Below, piece by piece: positions 14,936 through 21,558 of a DNA stretch of 21,558 nt (position 1 is the first letter of the stretch; each line of letters begins with the position of its first letter). Where the stretch lies: NCBI GenBank assembly GCA_964468435.1, contig CAYXVE010000072.1, forward strand, positions 1-21,558. The letters run 5' to 3'. The translations under genes and the position numbers were made by a program. Source of the DNA: JBCCTX01 sp964468435. GTDB lineage: Bacteria; Bacteroidota; Bacteroidia; J057. The notes below the pieces were generated by a model, which was given only the letters and a program-made list of their open reading frames with translations, made no database searches and was not told the origin of the DNA.

Positions 14936-16003
14936 ATGGCTAAAATTGATTTTGGGGGTGTGATAGAAGAAGTCGTCACCCGACAAGAATTTCCACTTGA
15001 CAAGGCTCGTGAAATATTGAAAGATGAGGTCATCGCGGTGATCGGTTATGGAGTTCAGGGACCAGGTCAGGCATTAAATCTGAGAGACAATGGTTTTAAT
15101 GTCATCGTCGGTCAGCGCAGTCCTTCCCGCTCTTATAATAAAGCTGTAGCTGATGGTTGGGAGCCCGGTAAAAATCTTTTTTCAATCGAAGAAGCCGCTG
15201 AAAAGGCAACCATTATTTTCAACTTACTTTCTGATGCAGGGCAGATATCTCTATGGCCTGCTATCAAGCTACATCTGAAGCCGGGAAATGCATTATATTT
15301 CTCTCACGGTTTTGGTATTACCTATAAAGATCAGACCCATATCATCCCACCTGATAATGTGGATGTCATGTTGGTAGCGCCCAAGGGTTCGGGTACGAGT
15401 CTTCGTAGGCTTTTCCTAGCAGGACAAGGGCTTAACTCGAGTTTTGCCATTTTCCAGGATGCTACAGGTAGAGCCCGGGATCGCGTGCTGGCTGTGGGTA
15501 TTGGAATCGGTTCGGGATATCTGTTTGAGACAACTTTCGAGAAGGAAGTGTTTAGCGACTTGACAGGTGAGCGAGGCATATTAATGGGAGCTCTGGCAGG
15601 GGTTATGGAAGCACAGTACAGTAAGTTGCGTTCCAAAGGACATACACCCTCTGAAGCATTCAATGAGACAGTGGAAGAGCTTACTGAAAGCCTCATCAAG
15701 CTGGTAGCTGAAAACGGTATGGACTGGATGTATGCCAACTGCTCTACTACAGCTCAGCGTGGTGCACTAGACTGGAGACATAGATTCAGAGAAGCGGTAG
15801 AACCAGTATTTGATGATCTGTACGAAAGTGTAGCTTCAGGTAATGAAGCCCGTATTGTCATCGAAGCCAATCAAAAAGAAGATTATCGAGAAAGGCTCGA
15901 AGAGGAACTCAAAGCGTTGAGTGAATCAGAAATGTGGAAAGCTGGAAGAGAAGTAAGAAAGCTCCGTCCACAAAGCGAACCCCAAAAAGTAGAAATCTCC
16001 TGA
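14936..16003 (+). CDS. ilvC: Ketol-acid reductoisomerase
   Basis: IlvC rearranges and reduces acetolactate and acetohydroxybutyrate with NADPH and Mg2+. The 355-residue protein has the nucleotide-binding GYGVQGPGQ (37-45) and GQRSPSRS with Arg61 and nearby serines that fit the NADPH phosphate. YFSHGFG has His124, and the knotted C-terminal domain has metal ligands Asp208 and Glu212 in FSDLTGERGILMGAL. GYGVQGPGQ and SHGFGITY resemble the plant-like/Bacteroidota branch rather than the GYGSQG type of many other bacteria, but the length is near the short class I form. It is the last gene of the ilv operon, and a long hairpin begins 18 bp after its stop codon. Confidence 0.95.
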   Translation: MAKIDFGGVIEEVVTRQEFPLDKAREILKDEVIAVIGYGVQGPGQALNLRDNGFNVIVGQRSPSRSYNKAVADGWEPGKNLFSIEEAAEKATIIFNLLSDAGQISLWPAIKLHLKPGNALYFSHGFGITYKDQTHIIPPDNVDVMLVAPKGSGTSLRRLFLAGQGLNSSFAIFQDATGRARDRVLAVGIGIGSGYLFETTFEKEVFSDLTGERGILMGALAGVMEAQYSKLRSKGHTPSEAFNETVEELTESLIKLVAENGMDWMYANCSTTAQRGALDWRHRFREAVEPVFDDLYESVASGNEARIVIEANQKEDYRERLEEELKALSESEMWKAGREVRKLRPQSEPQKVEIS

Positions 16004-16020
16004 TTTATTTAATAATATCA

Positions 16021-16062
16021 TCAATAAGAGGAAGTCGCCCGTGAAAGACTTTCTCTTATTGA
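16021..16062 (+). terminator. Terminator-like hairpin closing the ilv operon
   Basis: TCAATAAGAGGAAGTC (16021-16036) pairs with GACTTTCTCTTATTGA (16047-16062): 16 continuous pairs including one G-U, with a 10-nt loop. GTGGTTAAATTTTA follows, so the U-tract is poor. Position and stem length support a transcript end between ilvC and the YbaB gene. Confidence 0.7.
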
Positions 16063-16137
16063 GTGGTTAAATTTTATACCAGGGTACAAACCATTTTGAT
16101 ACTTTCGGAGTATATTATGGTAATAATTCATAACGAT

Positions 16138-16476
16138 ATGTTCAATTTTAAAGACATGATGGGCCGGATTCAGGAAATGCAGGATCGGCTTAAAGAAGTA
16201 AGAGAACAACTGGATAATGTCATCGTTGAAAGTGAAGCAGGTGGAGGTATGGTCAAAGTGACAGCTAATGCCAACCGTAAAATATTGAAAATAACTGTCG
16301 ATCCAGATATTATTGATAAGGATGATCCTGAAACCATGACAGATCTGATCACCGCTGCTGTCAACCGGGCACTTGAAGAGGCTGAAGAAAAAGGACGTTC
16401 AGAATTGCAGGATGCTACAAAAGGTGTACTACCCAATATTCCAGGTCTCGATCTGGGAAAACTCGGATTTAGCTAA
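16138..16476 (+). CDS. YbaB/EbfC family nucleoid-associated protein
   Basis: This small DNA-binding protein family coats the nucleoid and forms dimers. The 112-residue form starting MFNFKDMMGRIQEMQDRLKE fits family length. An N-terminal coiled helix, the core GGGMVKVTANANRKILKITVDPDII (about 36-60), DPETMTDLITAAVNRALEEAEEK and a Gly-rich C-terminus are typical. An in-frame ATG at 16117 with a well-spaced GGAG (16107-16110) would add seven residues and may be the real start; a GTG at 16063 overlaps the ilv hairpin and is unlikely. Here it is not next to recR or dnaX, its usual neighbours in many bacteria. Confidence 0.9.
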   Translation: MFNFKDMMGRIQEMQDRLKEVREQLDNVIVESEAGGGMVKVTANANRKILKITVDPDIIDKDDPETMTDLITAAVNRALEEAEEKGRSELQDATKGVLPNIPGLDLGKLGFS

Positions 16477-16489
16477 TACAGGCTATGGG

Positions 16490-16948
16490 TTATTTGGGAT
16501 TGTATTTTTGAGGATTATATTTTTTCGTAGCATAAAGAAACCCGAAGGCTTCGCTTTTCTCTTTTTGCAAATGTTTATGGTGGATCTTATGTGCCCGTAT
16601 CAATCTCTTGATGTATTTATTTGAGAACTTATACTTTAGCTTGATTCTCCGGTGTATAATGACATCGTGAAAGTAAAAGTAAAGAATGCCATACAGTGTT
16701 ATTCCCCATCCTATCCATTGTATCCAGTGCCCAGTTTGTATGCCATAGATAATAAATATAGCAGCTATGATTCCGTAAGCTAGAGAAACTATATCATTCC
16801 ATTCCCACCATGTTTCGTTTACCCTGTGATGTGATTTATGCAGAAACCAAAGGGGACCGTGTAAGATGTATTTATGCATCCACCATGCAAATCCTTCCAT
16901 CAATATTACGGTAAAAACGGTGACCATCACTCCAATGAATAGACTCAT
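16490..16948 (-). CDS. crtZ: Beta-carotene hydroxylase, CrtZ-like
   Basis: CrtZ is a membrane di-iron enzyme that hydroxylates the beta-ionone rings of carotene, giving zeaxanthin. In 152 residues the histidine clusters of the fatty acid hydroxylase/CrtZ family are all present: HKYILH (25-30), HKSHH (37-41), HDVIIH (94-99) and HKIHHKH (120-126). About four hydrophobic stretches surround them (2-20, 52-70, 76-93 and a short one near 30-36). LWFLHKSHHR and the RAHKIHHKHL box fit CrtZ better than sterol desaturases. The C-terminus has the small tandem KYNPQKYNPK. No other carotenoid gene lies in the window. It converges with the YbaB gene across 13 bp. Confidence 0.88.
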   Translation of the reverse strand: MSLFIGVMVTVFTVILMEGFAWWMHKYILHGPLWFLHKSHHRVNETWWEWNDIVSLAYGIIAAIFIIYGIQTGHWIQWIGWGITLYGILYFYFHDVIIHRRIKLKYKFSNKYIKRLIRAHKIHHKHLQKEKSEAFGFLYATKKYNPQKYNPK

Positions 16949-17071
16949 TTTATATATTCAGTTATTTGTGTAAAGGGTTAGTTTATTGAAGATTTTAGTA
17001 ACTCAATGATAACTTTCCAAAGTAGGTAGATAAGTTTTGATGAAAAAAGCAATATAAAAGCGCGCAGGCAG

Positions 17072-17139
17072 TAGTTCAAACTATGCATAGCGGCGAAAGT
17101 TTCAGCAATTAACTTTTTTAAAAGACTTCTGCAAATATA
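17072..17139 (-). promoter_or_regulatory. Candidate crtZ promoter with nested palindromes
   Basis: The 214-bp gap upstream of crtZ holds a perfect minus-strand -7 match TATATTTG (17132-17139). About 40-60 bp downstream of it lie TAGTTCAAACTA (17072-17083) and the 10-bp palindrome CTATGCATAG (17081-17090), overlapping by 3 bp. The leader to crtZ would be about 177 nt. The palindromes could be operator sites; this is only a positional guess. Confidence 0.3.
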
Positions 17140-17162
17140 AATGATTAATAAACCTGGACTTT

Positions 17163-17792
17163 TCAGCTTTGTTTGAAATAATATCCATATCGTTTCCGGA
17201 TCTTTTTCTTCCGCATTTTTTTCACCTTAACGCTGATATAGATATCTTTTTCAGGCTTGTTTCTCCTGTCAACAGGTTGTTTGGCTATTTCATCCACTAT
17301 TTCTATTCCCTGTATTACCTCTCCAAAGATGGTATAGGTACCATCCAGATGCGGAGTACCCTGATCTCTCTGTACGATGTAAAATTGTGAGCCGCTGGAT
17401 CTTTTGTCGGGATTTACCTGATCTCCTAGTCTGGCAGCAGCGACACTTCCTTTTTTGTGCTTTAATGAGGGAATAATTTCAGCATCCAGGGTATAACCCG
17501 GTCCTCCTCGTCCAATCTGGAGCACATTTCCTCCCGGTTTGGAGTTGGGATCTCCTCCTTGTATCATAAAGTCATTGATTACTCTATGAAAAGCCGTACT
17601 GTCGTAGAATCCAGATTCAGCAAGCTTGATAAAATTTTCTTTGTGGAGGGGAGTTTTATCGTAAAGAATCATTAAAATTTCTCCGTAGTAAGTAGATATG
17701 GTAACTAGAAAATCCTTTTTTTTACGTTTTTGGGAAAATGTCGAGGTATGTAGTCCCAGGGAGAGTGATAATACGATGATGAGTGATCTCAT
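17163..17792 (-). CDS. Exported cyclophilin-type peptidyl-prolyl isomerase
   Basis: This enzyme speeds cis-trans isomerisation of prolyl bonds in folding proteins, here outside the cytoplasm. From the ATG at 17792 it has 209 residues: a signal peptide (MRSLIIVLSLSLGLHTSTFS, cleavage near residue 21), then a compact bacterial cyclophilin domain with catalytic Arg70 in FHRVINDFMIQGGDP, Gln78, GSVAAAR, GSQFYIV (134-140) and HLDGTYTIFGEVI (148-160). A Lys/Arg-rich tail follows (VKKMRKKKIRKRYGYYFKQS). The alternative TTG two codons upstream is less likely. The basic tail is unusual and may bind a surface or nucleic acid. It probably acts in the periplasm; no lipobox is seen. Confidence 0.92.
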   Translation of the reverse strand: MRSLIIVLSLSLGLHTSTFSQKRKKKDFLVTISTYYGEILMILYDKTPLHKENFIKLAESGFYDSTAFHRVINDFMIQGGDPNSKPGGNVLQIGRGGPGYTLDAEIIPSLKHKKGSVAAARLGDQVNPDKRSSGSQFYIVQRDQGTPHLDGTYTIFGEVIQGIEIVDEIAKQPVDRRNKPEKDIYISVKVKKMRKKKIRKRYGYYFKQS

Positions 17793-17941
17793 GAACAAGC
17801 CATAATTAAGTGCAATAAATCTACAAAGTTTCCCATTATTTATGCAAAGAATATGGTTCCAGTAAGCAGAAAGATATGATGAAACCCAGTGTTCTTCGTA
17901 TACATTTGAGAAATGAGTCCTATTTGATAAAGATCAATGAG

Positions 17942-18415
17942 ATGAGTAATCGATATTCTATACTATTGCTTTGGGGATTTATTCTGTTTGGAATGGGATG
18001 TGAACCTCCAGTTCAGGATGGGCCTCTAAGTGCTGCAACGCGTACAGAGCTTGACCAACTGGCAGGAGATATACAAAGAGATACTGAAGAAAAATATCAT
18101 ATTTTGGGAGCGAAGTTTGTGGAATTAATTCAGGAGGCCAACAGGAAAGGTACAGATGGGGGGGCTGCAGAGCATATTGTGAAGTTTGTATCTGACAATG
18201 AGACGGCACTGACTATCCTGAGAAAAGAAATAGATGACTGGTATAAAACACTTCCTGAAGAAGACCGGATCAAATTTATGCTTCATTTACTGGCTGAGGA
18301 CTATCCACGCCAGCTCAGACAGTTGGTCCCTCAGATTGACCGAAGGCTCACAGGATTTGAAAATGCAGAACAGCGCCTGGATCAGCTCTTAGAAACGATT
18401 GCCTTGATAAATTAA
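17942..18415 (+). CDS. Small helical lipoprotein of unknown function
   Basis: I do not recognise a family. From the ATG at 17942 the protein has 157 residues: a short N-region (MSNRYS), a hydrophobic stretch and the lipobox FGMGC with lipidated Cys20, followed by EPPVQDG. The rest is polar and predicted almost wholly alpha-helical, with heptad-like Leu spacing near the C-terminus. An upstream in-frame ATG at 17876 would put 22 residues before a normal lipoprotein signal, so the later ATG is preferred. It is divergent from the cyclophilin gene and stands alone. Attachment to the periplasmic side of a membrane is the only role the sequence supports. Confidence 0.7.
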   Translation: MSNRYSILLLWGFILFGMGCEPPVQDGPLSAATRTELDQLAGDIQRDTEEKYHILGAKFVELIQEANRKGTDGGAAEHIVKFVSDNETALTILRKEIDDWYKTLPEEDRIKFMLHLLAEDYPRQLRQLVPQIDRRLTGFENAEQRLDQLLETIALIN

Positions 18416-18508
18416 AGGTTTCGGGTCAAATAATCTGGCAAGGGGGGGAGAAGTCTGTGATTACCGAATATGAGTTGTTAACAATTAGCATAGCATAGTT
18501 AAAATAAA

Positions 18509-18543
18509 ATAAGGGGAAGTCTCAAAAGTGGACTTCCCCTTAT
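18509..18543. terminator. Bidirectional terminator between convergent genes
   Basis: ATAAGGGGAAGTC (18509-18521) and GACTTCCCCTTAT (18531-18543) form a perfect 13-bp stem with a 9-nt loop. On the minus strand a U-rich run (TTTATTTTAAC) follows the arm, so it best serves the large secreted-protein gene. On the plus strand GTGTTTT follows, which would serve the lipoprotein gene. Confidence 0.88.
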
Positions 18544-18583
18544 GTGTTTTAGATACTAAGATTACTCCTAGGATCTATCTTAA

Positions 18584-21558
18584 TTATTTTACAGAGATAC
18601 GCATAGTCTGAACCTCACCGCTTGGTTGAGCAATGTGAAGAATATACAGACTGCGTCCCATTTCGCTCATATCTATGGTATAATCTCTTTTGAAGTTGTT
18701 TACTGTCTTACGCAGTACTTCTCTACCATTGATGTCGTATACTCTGATGAGGTGATCACCATCAGATGGGTTGATCGCACGAATCGAGAGGATGTTAGAT
18801 ACTGGGTTAGGATAAGCTTCGAAGCGACTACTTTCCCATGAAAGAAGAGCATCTTGACTAATTCCAGAAGTACCATCCTTGAAGGAAGTCTTCACGCGAT
18901 AGCTAACCTGCTGACCTTGTACTACGCGATCATCGTAGAACGTGTAGCGATTTCTGAAAGCGTCAGCTTTTTCTTCAGCAAAGGCTTCAAAAGACCCTCC
19001 ATTAACAGATCTTTCAACAGTTATGTTGTTGGCCATTGCATAGATCTGAGTAGTTACAACCTCCCAGTTTACTTCTACTACCTGAGTAGGCAAGACACGA
19101 GTGGAGATATCTCCTACAATGGTAGGTGCGATAATCTCACCACAGTCCTCAGAAGGCATGCAGCTTTCCAGGTCAAAGTCGGCGTTGATATCACCAGCTG
19201 CACCGATTCTGCGTCCGGCAAATTCACCTGTATAGCTGAACCAGCCACTAATACCAAAGCTTCCATCCTTATCATTGGCGCCTACACCTACTTGCAGACC
19301 TTTAGAGAAGTCAACAGGAACGTGAGAAAGCATCAATTCTATACCTTCCAGAGATCCTGTACCAGTCAGTTTACTTTCGGAGCTAATGATATAGAAGTTC
19401 CAGTCAGTAAAGTTTTGTTCTGCAGCTTCTGCAGCTTCAGGAGATTGTGCCATGAAAGTACCACCACCAGCAGACCATTCTTCCCAGGTCTGAGGATTGA
19501 TCGCCTTGATGAATACTTCGAACTTCGCAGTAGAGTCTACCTTGCTAACAACGGTGCCTGTAACAATCGCAGAATCACCATAGTTTGTCCAAGTTCCTTC
19601 AGTTTCCCATACAAAGCGTTGGAAGTCTGTATCATTACCATTTTCTCTATTTGGATCCAGGGGAGAGGTGTACAGGTAGATAGCATGATTTAATGGGAAT
19701 CCATTATCAAGCTCTCCCTCATCTTTCCAATCTCTCAGGACACACACTTCAGGACAATCATCTGTACCGGGACATACAGGAATATCGAATCTTGCACCAG
19801 CTACGTCGAGCGATGCGCAGATATTATTTTCCGTTACGATTCCCAGTACATCGCCTCCTGTTGTTTCGCCAGGTACTACGATGCTTAAATCGAGGAAGTC
19901 ATCATTGGCAGAGTCGGCATTGTATACTAGCGTATGGATGGTAAATATACCTGCTTGTGCAATATCAAATACAGGTTCAGTATTCACACGCTGGATAACA
20001 AGGTCTTCGCCTTTAGTCAGTACATACAGTATAGAGTATCCATCAGGCACTACAATATCACCATTAGGAGTAGCTTCTAATGTGATCTGGCTACCATCAA
20101 AACAAGTGTCAGCATCAGCCAATGGTACGGCAGTCAGTGTACCGGCATCTGCATCACAGGTATCAACAGTACATATTTCTACATTAAATGCAGCACCAGC
20201 TACGTCAAGGGAAGCACAAATTCCAGCTGCTTCTACGAGAGCTAGTACATCACCTCCTTTGGTCTCACCAGGTACTACTACACTCAGATCGAGGAAGTCG
20301 TCGCTGGCAGAGTCGGCATTGTAGATCAGGGTGTGGATGGTATAAAGTCCTGCTTCAGCTACGTCAAATGAAGGCGTATCCGCAACATTCTGGATCACCA
20401 GGCTATCTGTGCTAGTCAGAACGAAGAGTGTGCTATAACCTTCAGGAACCACTGCATCCTCATTAGGCGTAGCAGAGATGGTAACGGTAGAGGTAGTATC
20501 TTCAGCATCGATACAATCTTCTTCAGTCAATTCTACAGCAGTCAGTGTACCAGCATTTGCCAAACATTCAGAACAGCTCTTCACGTCGAAGGTAGCACCA
20601 GCTACATCAAGGGAAGCACAAATTCCAGATGCTTCTACCAGAGCTAGGACATCACCTCCTTTGGTCTCACCAGGTACTACTACACTCAGATCGAGGAAGT
20701 CGTCGCTGGCAGAGTCGGCATTGTAGATCAGGGTGTGGATGGTATAAAGTCCTGCTTCAGCTACGTCAAATGAAGGCGTATCCGCAACATTCTGGATTAC
20801 CAGACTATCCGTGCTAGTCAGGACGAAGAGTGTACTGTAACCTTCAGGTACAGAAGCATCACCGTTAGGCGTAGCAGAGATGGTAACGGTAGAAGTACTG
20901 TCTTCTGTATCGATACAGTCTTCAGCAGTCAGTGCATTTGCTTTAAGTGTGCCTGCATTAGCAGTACAAGTTGATGGTTCTACTACTCGATGGAAACCAA
21001 GAGAATCAAATTCATCCTGAGGCAATGCAAACCATTCTGTTTGACCTTGAGTCCAGTCTGTCGTCCCTTCCGTTACTTCTGGGAAGCGGATGATTGTATG
21101 ATTTTGGGTAGTACCATCTACTACTTCCCATTCTGAACCAGGGTCTTCTCCGATCACACCAATAATATCCAGTGTGTCGCCATTGGATACGTTGATCAAA
21201 GCTATCGCATCATCACCGTTGAAATTGGCAATTGATGATGTAATATCACAATTGGAAGTATCTTCAATATTCGAATTACAGATGACAAATACATCGCCAG
21301 GCTCGAGTGTTCCTGAAAGGAGTTCTTCAAAACGGGCTGTGGTATCGCCATTAACAAATGTTTGTACCAGATAATTACTCAAGTCTACAGTTTCGCCAGA
21401 TCTATTGTAAATTTCCAGCGCTTTATTACTGGAACTACCCTCAACGTATTCAGAGAAGAACAGTCCGTTTGGAGCGGGTTCTGCATCTTCACAGGTAGTT
21501 ACATCAAAAGCGGCACCAGCTACATCGAGGGAAGCACAGATTCCAGCTTCTGCAACGA
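18584..21558 (-). CDS. Secreted repeat protein with lamin-tail domain and T9SS signal (partial)
   Basis: About 990 residues are visible and the frame stays open through the right edge, so the N-terminus is missing; a TTG at 21382 lies inside the lamin-tail domain and is not a start. Domains in order (visible numbering): end of a repeat unit (1-22, ICASLDVAGAAFDV), a lamin-tail domain (about 31-194, FFSEYVEGSSSNKALEIYN to FPEV), three repeats of ~132 residues (197-328, 331-462, 466-595), an unassigned domain (600-800), an Fn3-like beta domain (820-905) and a T9SS type A sorting domain (912-990, AYPNPVSN to ISVK). Each repeat has paired cysteines, suggesting disulfides. It is probably exported across the outer membrane and anchored or released; adhesion is a guess. 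Confidence 0.9.
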   Translation of the reverse strand, partial: VAEAGICASLDVAGAAFDVTTCEDAEPAPNGLFFSEYVEGSSSNKALEIYNRSGETVDLSNYLVQTFVNGDTTARFEELLSGTLEPGDVFVICNSNIEDTSNCDITSSIANFNGDDAIALINVSNGDTLDIIGVIGEDPGSEWEVVDGTTQNHTIIRFPEVTEGTTDWTQGQTEWFALPQDEFDSLGFHRVVEPSTCTANAGTLKANALTAEDCIDTEDSTSTVTISATPNGDASVPEGYSTLFVLTSTDSLVIQNVADTPSFDVAEAGLYTIHTLIYNADSASDDFLDLSVVVPGETKGGDVLALVEASGICASLDVAGATFDVKSCSECLANAGTLTAVELTEEDCIDAEDTTSTVTISATPNEDAVVPEGYSTLFVLTSTDSLVIQNVADTPSFDVAEAGLYTIHTLIYNADSASDDFLDLSVVVPGETKGGDVLALVEAAGICASLDVAGAAFNVEICTVDTCDADAGTLTAVPLADADTCFDGSQITLEATPNGDIVVPDGYSILYVLTKGEDLVIQRVNTEPVFDIAQAGIFTIHTLVYNADSANDDFLDLSIVVPGETTGGDVLGIVTENNICASLDVAGARFDIPVCPGTDDCPEVCVLRDWKDEGELDNGFPLNHAIYLYTSPLDPNRENGNDTDFQRFVWETEGTWTNYGDSAIVTGTVVSKVDSTAKFEVFIKAINPQTWEEWSAGGGTFMAQSPEAAEAAEQNFTDWNFYIISSESKLTGTGSLEGIELMLSHVPVDFSKGLQVGVGANDKDGSFGISGWFSYTGEFAGRRIGAAGDINADFDLESCMPSEDCGEIIAPTIVGDISTRVLPTQVVEVNWEVVTTQIYAMANNITVERSVNGGSFEAFAEEKADAFRNRYTFYDDRVVQGQQVSYRVKTSFKDGTSGISQDALLSWESSRFEAYPNPVSNILSIRAINPSDGDHLIRVYDINGREVLRKTVNNFKRDYTIDMSEMGRSLYILHIAQPSGEVQTMRISVK
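20247..20395. repeat. 149-bp perfect direct repeat, copy A
   Basis: These 149 bases are identical to 20649-20797, offset by 402 bp (134 codons), inside adjacent coding repeats. Identity without synonymous differences points to recent duplication or gene conversion. It is a likely site of in-frame copy-number change and of assembly collapse. Confidence 0.95.
20649..20797. repeat. 149-bp perfect direct repeat, copy B
   Basis: Partner of 20247-20395. Identity ends with single-base differences on both sides (GAGCTAGT versus GAGCTAGG on the left, GGATCACC versus GGATTACC on the right). Confidence 0.95.
20975..21466 (-). other. Lamin-tail domain segment inserted in the repeat array
   Basis: This part of the secreted protein encodes about 164 residues matching the lamin-tail fold of bacterial surface proteins and nucleases: FFSEYVEGSSSNKALEIYNRSGETVDLSNY at its start (given in two parts: FFSEYVEGSSSNK and ALEIYNRSGETVDLSNY), then LEPGDVFVICNS, NGDDAIALI and DIIGVIGEDPGSEW. 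It is flanked on both sides by the ~132-residue repeats, so it interrupts the array. Confidence 0.85.

Larger units (their letters stand above)
19772..20968 (-). repeat. Three ~132-residue coding repeats
   Basis: Units lie at 20573-20968, 20171-20566 and 19772-20161 on the minus strand. Each starts around Cys-x-Ala-(N/D)-AGTL and ends ICASLDVAGA followed by a Cys. The first two are nearly the same; the third has diverged (ILYVLTKGEDLVIQRV in place of LFVLTSTDSLVIQNV). The tail of a further unit lies at 21491-21556. Confidence 0.92.

Noticed and set aside
16475..16506. AATACA/TGTATT hairpin between the YbaB gene and crtZ as a terminator
   Set aside because: Six weak pairs with a 20-nt loop; not distinguishable from background, and it overlaps both coding ends.
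18854..19693. 279-codon plus-strand frame
   Set aside because: It is antisense to the secreted protein, whose domains continue in the minus frame; the plus translation has no recognisable features.
21380..21382. TTG as the start of the large secreted protein
   Set aside because: The frame stays open to the window edge and the lamin-tail domain begins upstream of this codon, which encodes Leu within it.

Overview
The window reads as chromosomal DNA of a Bacteroidota bacterium, perhaps from the Saprospiria/Cytophagia side. The grounds are a C-terminal type IX secretion (T9SS) sorting domain, a LytS/LytTR sensor-regulator pair, a sufBCDS operon without sufE behind it, matches to the Bacteroidota -7 box TAnnTTTG before several genes, and weak Shine-Dalgarno sites. 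No rRNA, tRNA, CRISPR array, insertion sequence or phage gene was seen.

Layout. (1) 1-2496, minus strand: the edge of a surface-sugar locus, with a sugar-1-phosphate nucleotidyltransferase, a LegB-like NAD-dependent 4,6-dehydratase and a small winged-helix protein carrying a degenerate nucleotidyltransferase domain. It ends in a 29-bp tandem repeat that runs off the left edge. (2) 2642-7624, minus strand: the SUF iron-sulfur assembly operon sufB-sufC-sufD-sufS, with two unexpected RNA hairpins, one across the sufB stop codon and one between sufD and sufS. (3) 7783-9536, plus strand: a LytS-type histidine kinase and LytTR response regulator overlapping by 4 bp, divergent from suf. (4) 9641-16003, plus strand: a nearly complete Ile/Val pathway, ilvE-ilvD-ilvB-ilvN-ilvC, closed by a long hairpin. 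Before ilvE lies a 20-codon peptide in which 15 residues are Ile, Leu or Val, then mutually exclusive hairpins ending in a terminator: a transcription attenuator. (5) 16138-18415: a YbaB/EbfC nucleoid protein, a CrtZ-like carotenoid hydroxylase, an exported cyclophilin and a small unknown lipoprotein. (6) 18584 to the right edge, minus strand: the 3' part of a large secreted protein with a lamin-tail domain inside an array of ~130-residue repeats, ending in a T9SS sorting domain. Its 5' end is outside the window.

How the genes work together. IlvB/IlvN make acetolactate and acetohydroxybutyrate, IlvC reduces and isomerises them, IlvD dehydrates the diols and IlvE transaminates the keto acids. 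IlvD needs an iron-sulfur cluster of the kind the neighbouring SUF operon builds, although the two operons are separated by the two-component system and lie on opposite strands.

The best candidate for something undescribed is the ilv leader peptide/attenuator at 9641-9767. Next are the terminator-like hairpin wrapped around the sufB stop codon, the Glu-to-Cys change at the PLP-binding site of IlvE, and the palindrome overlapping the promoter of the winged-helix gene.
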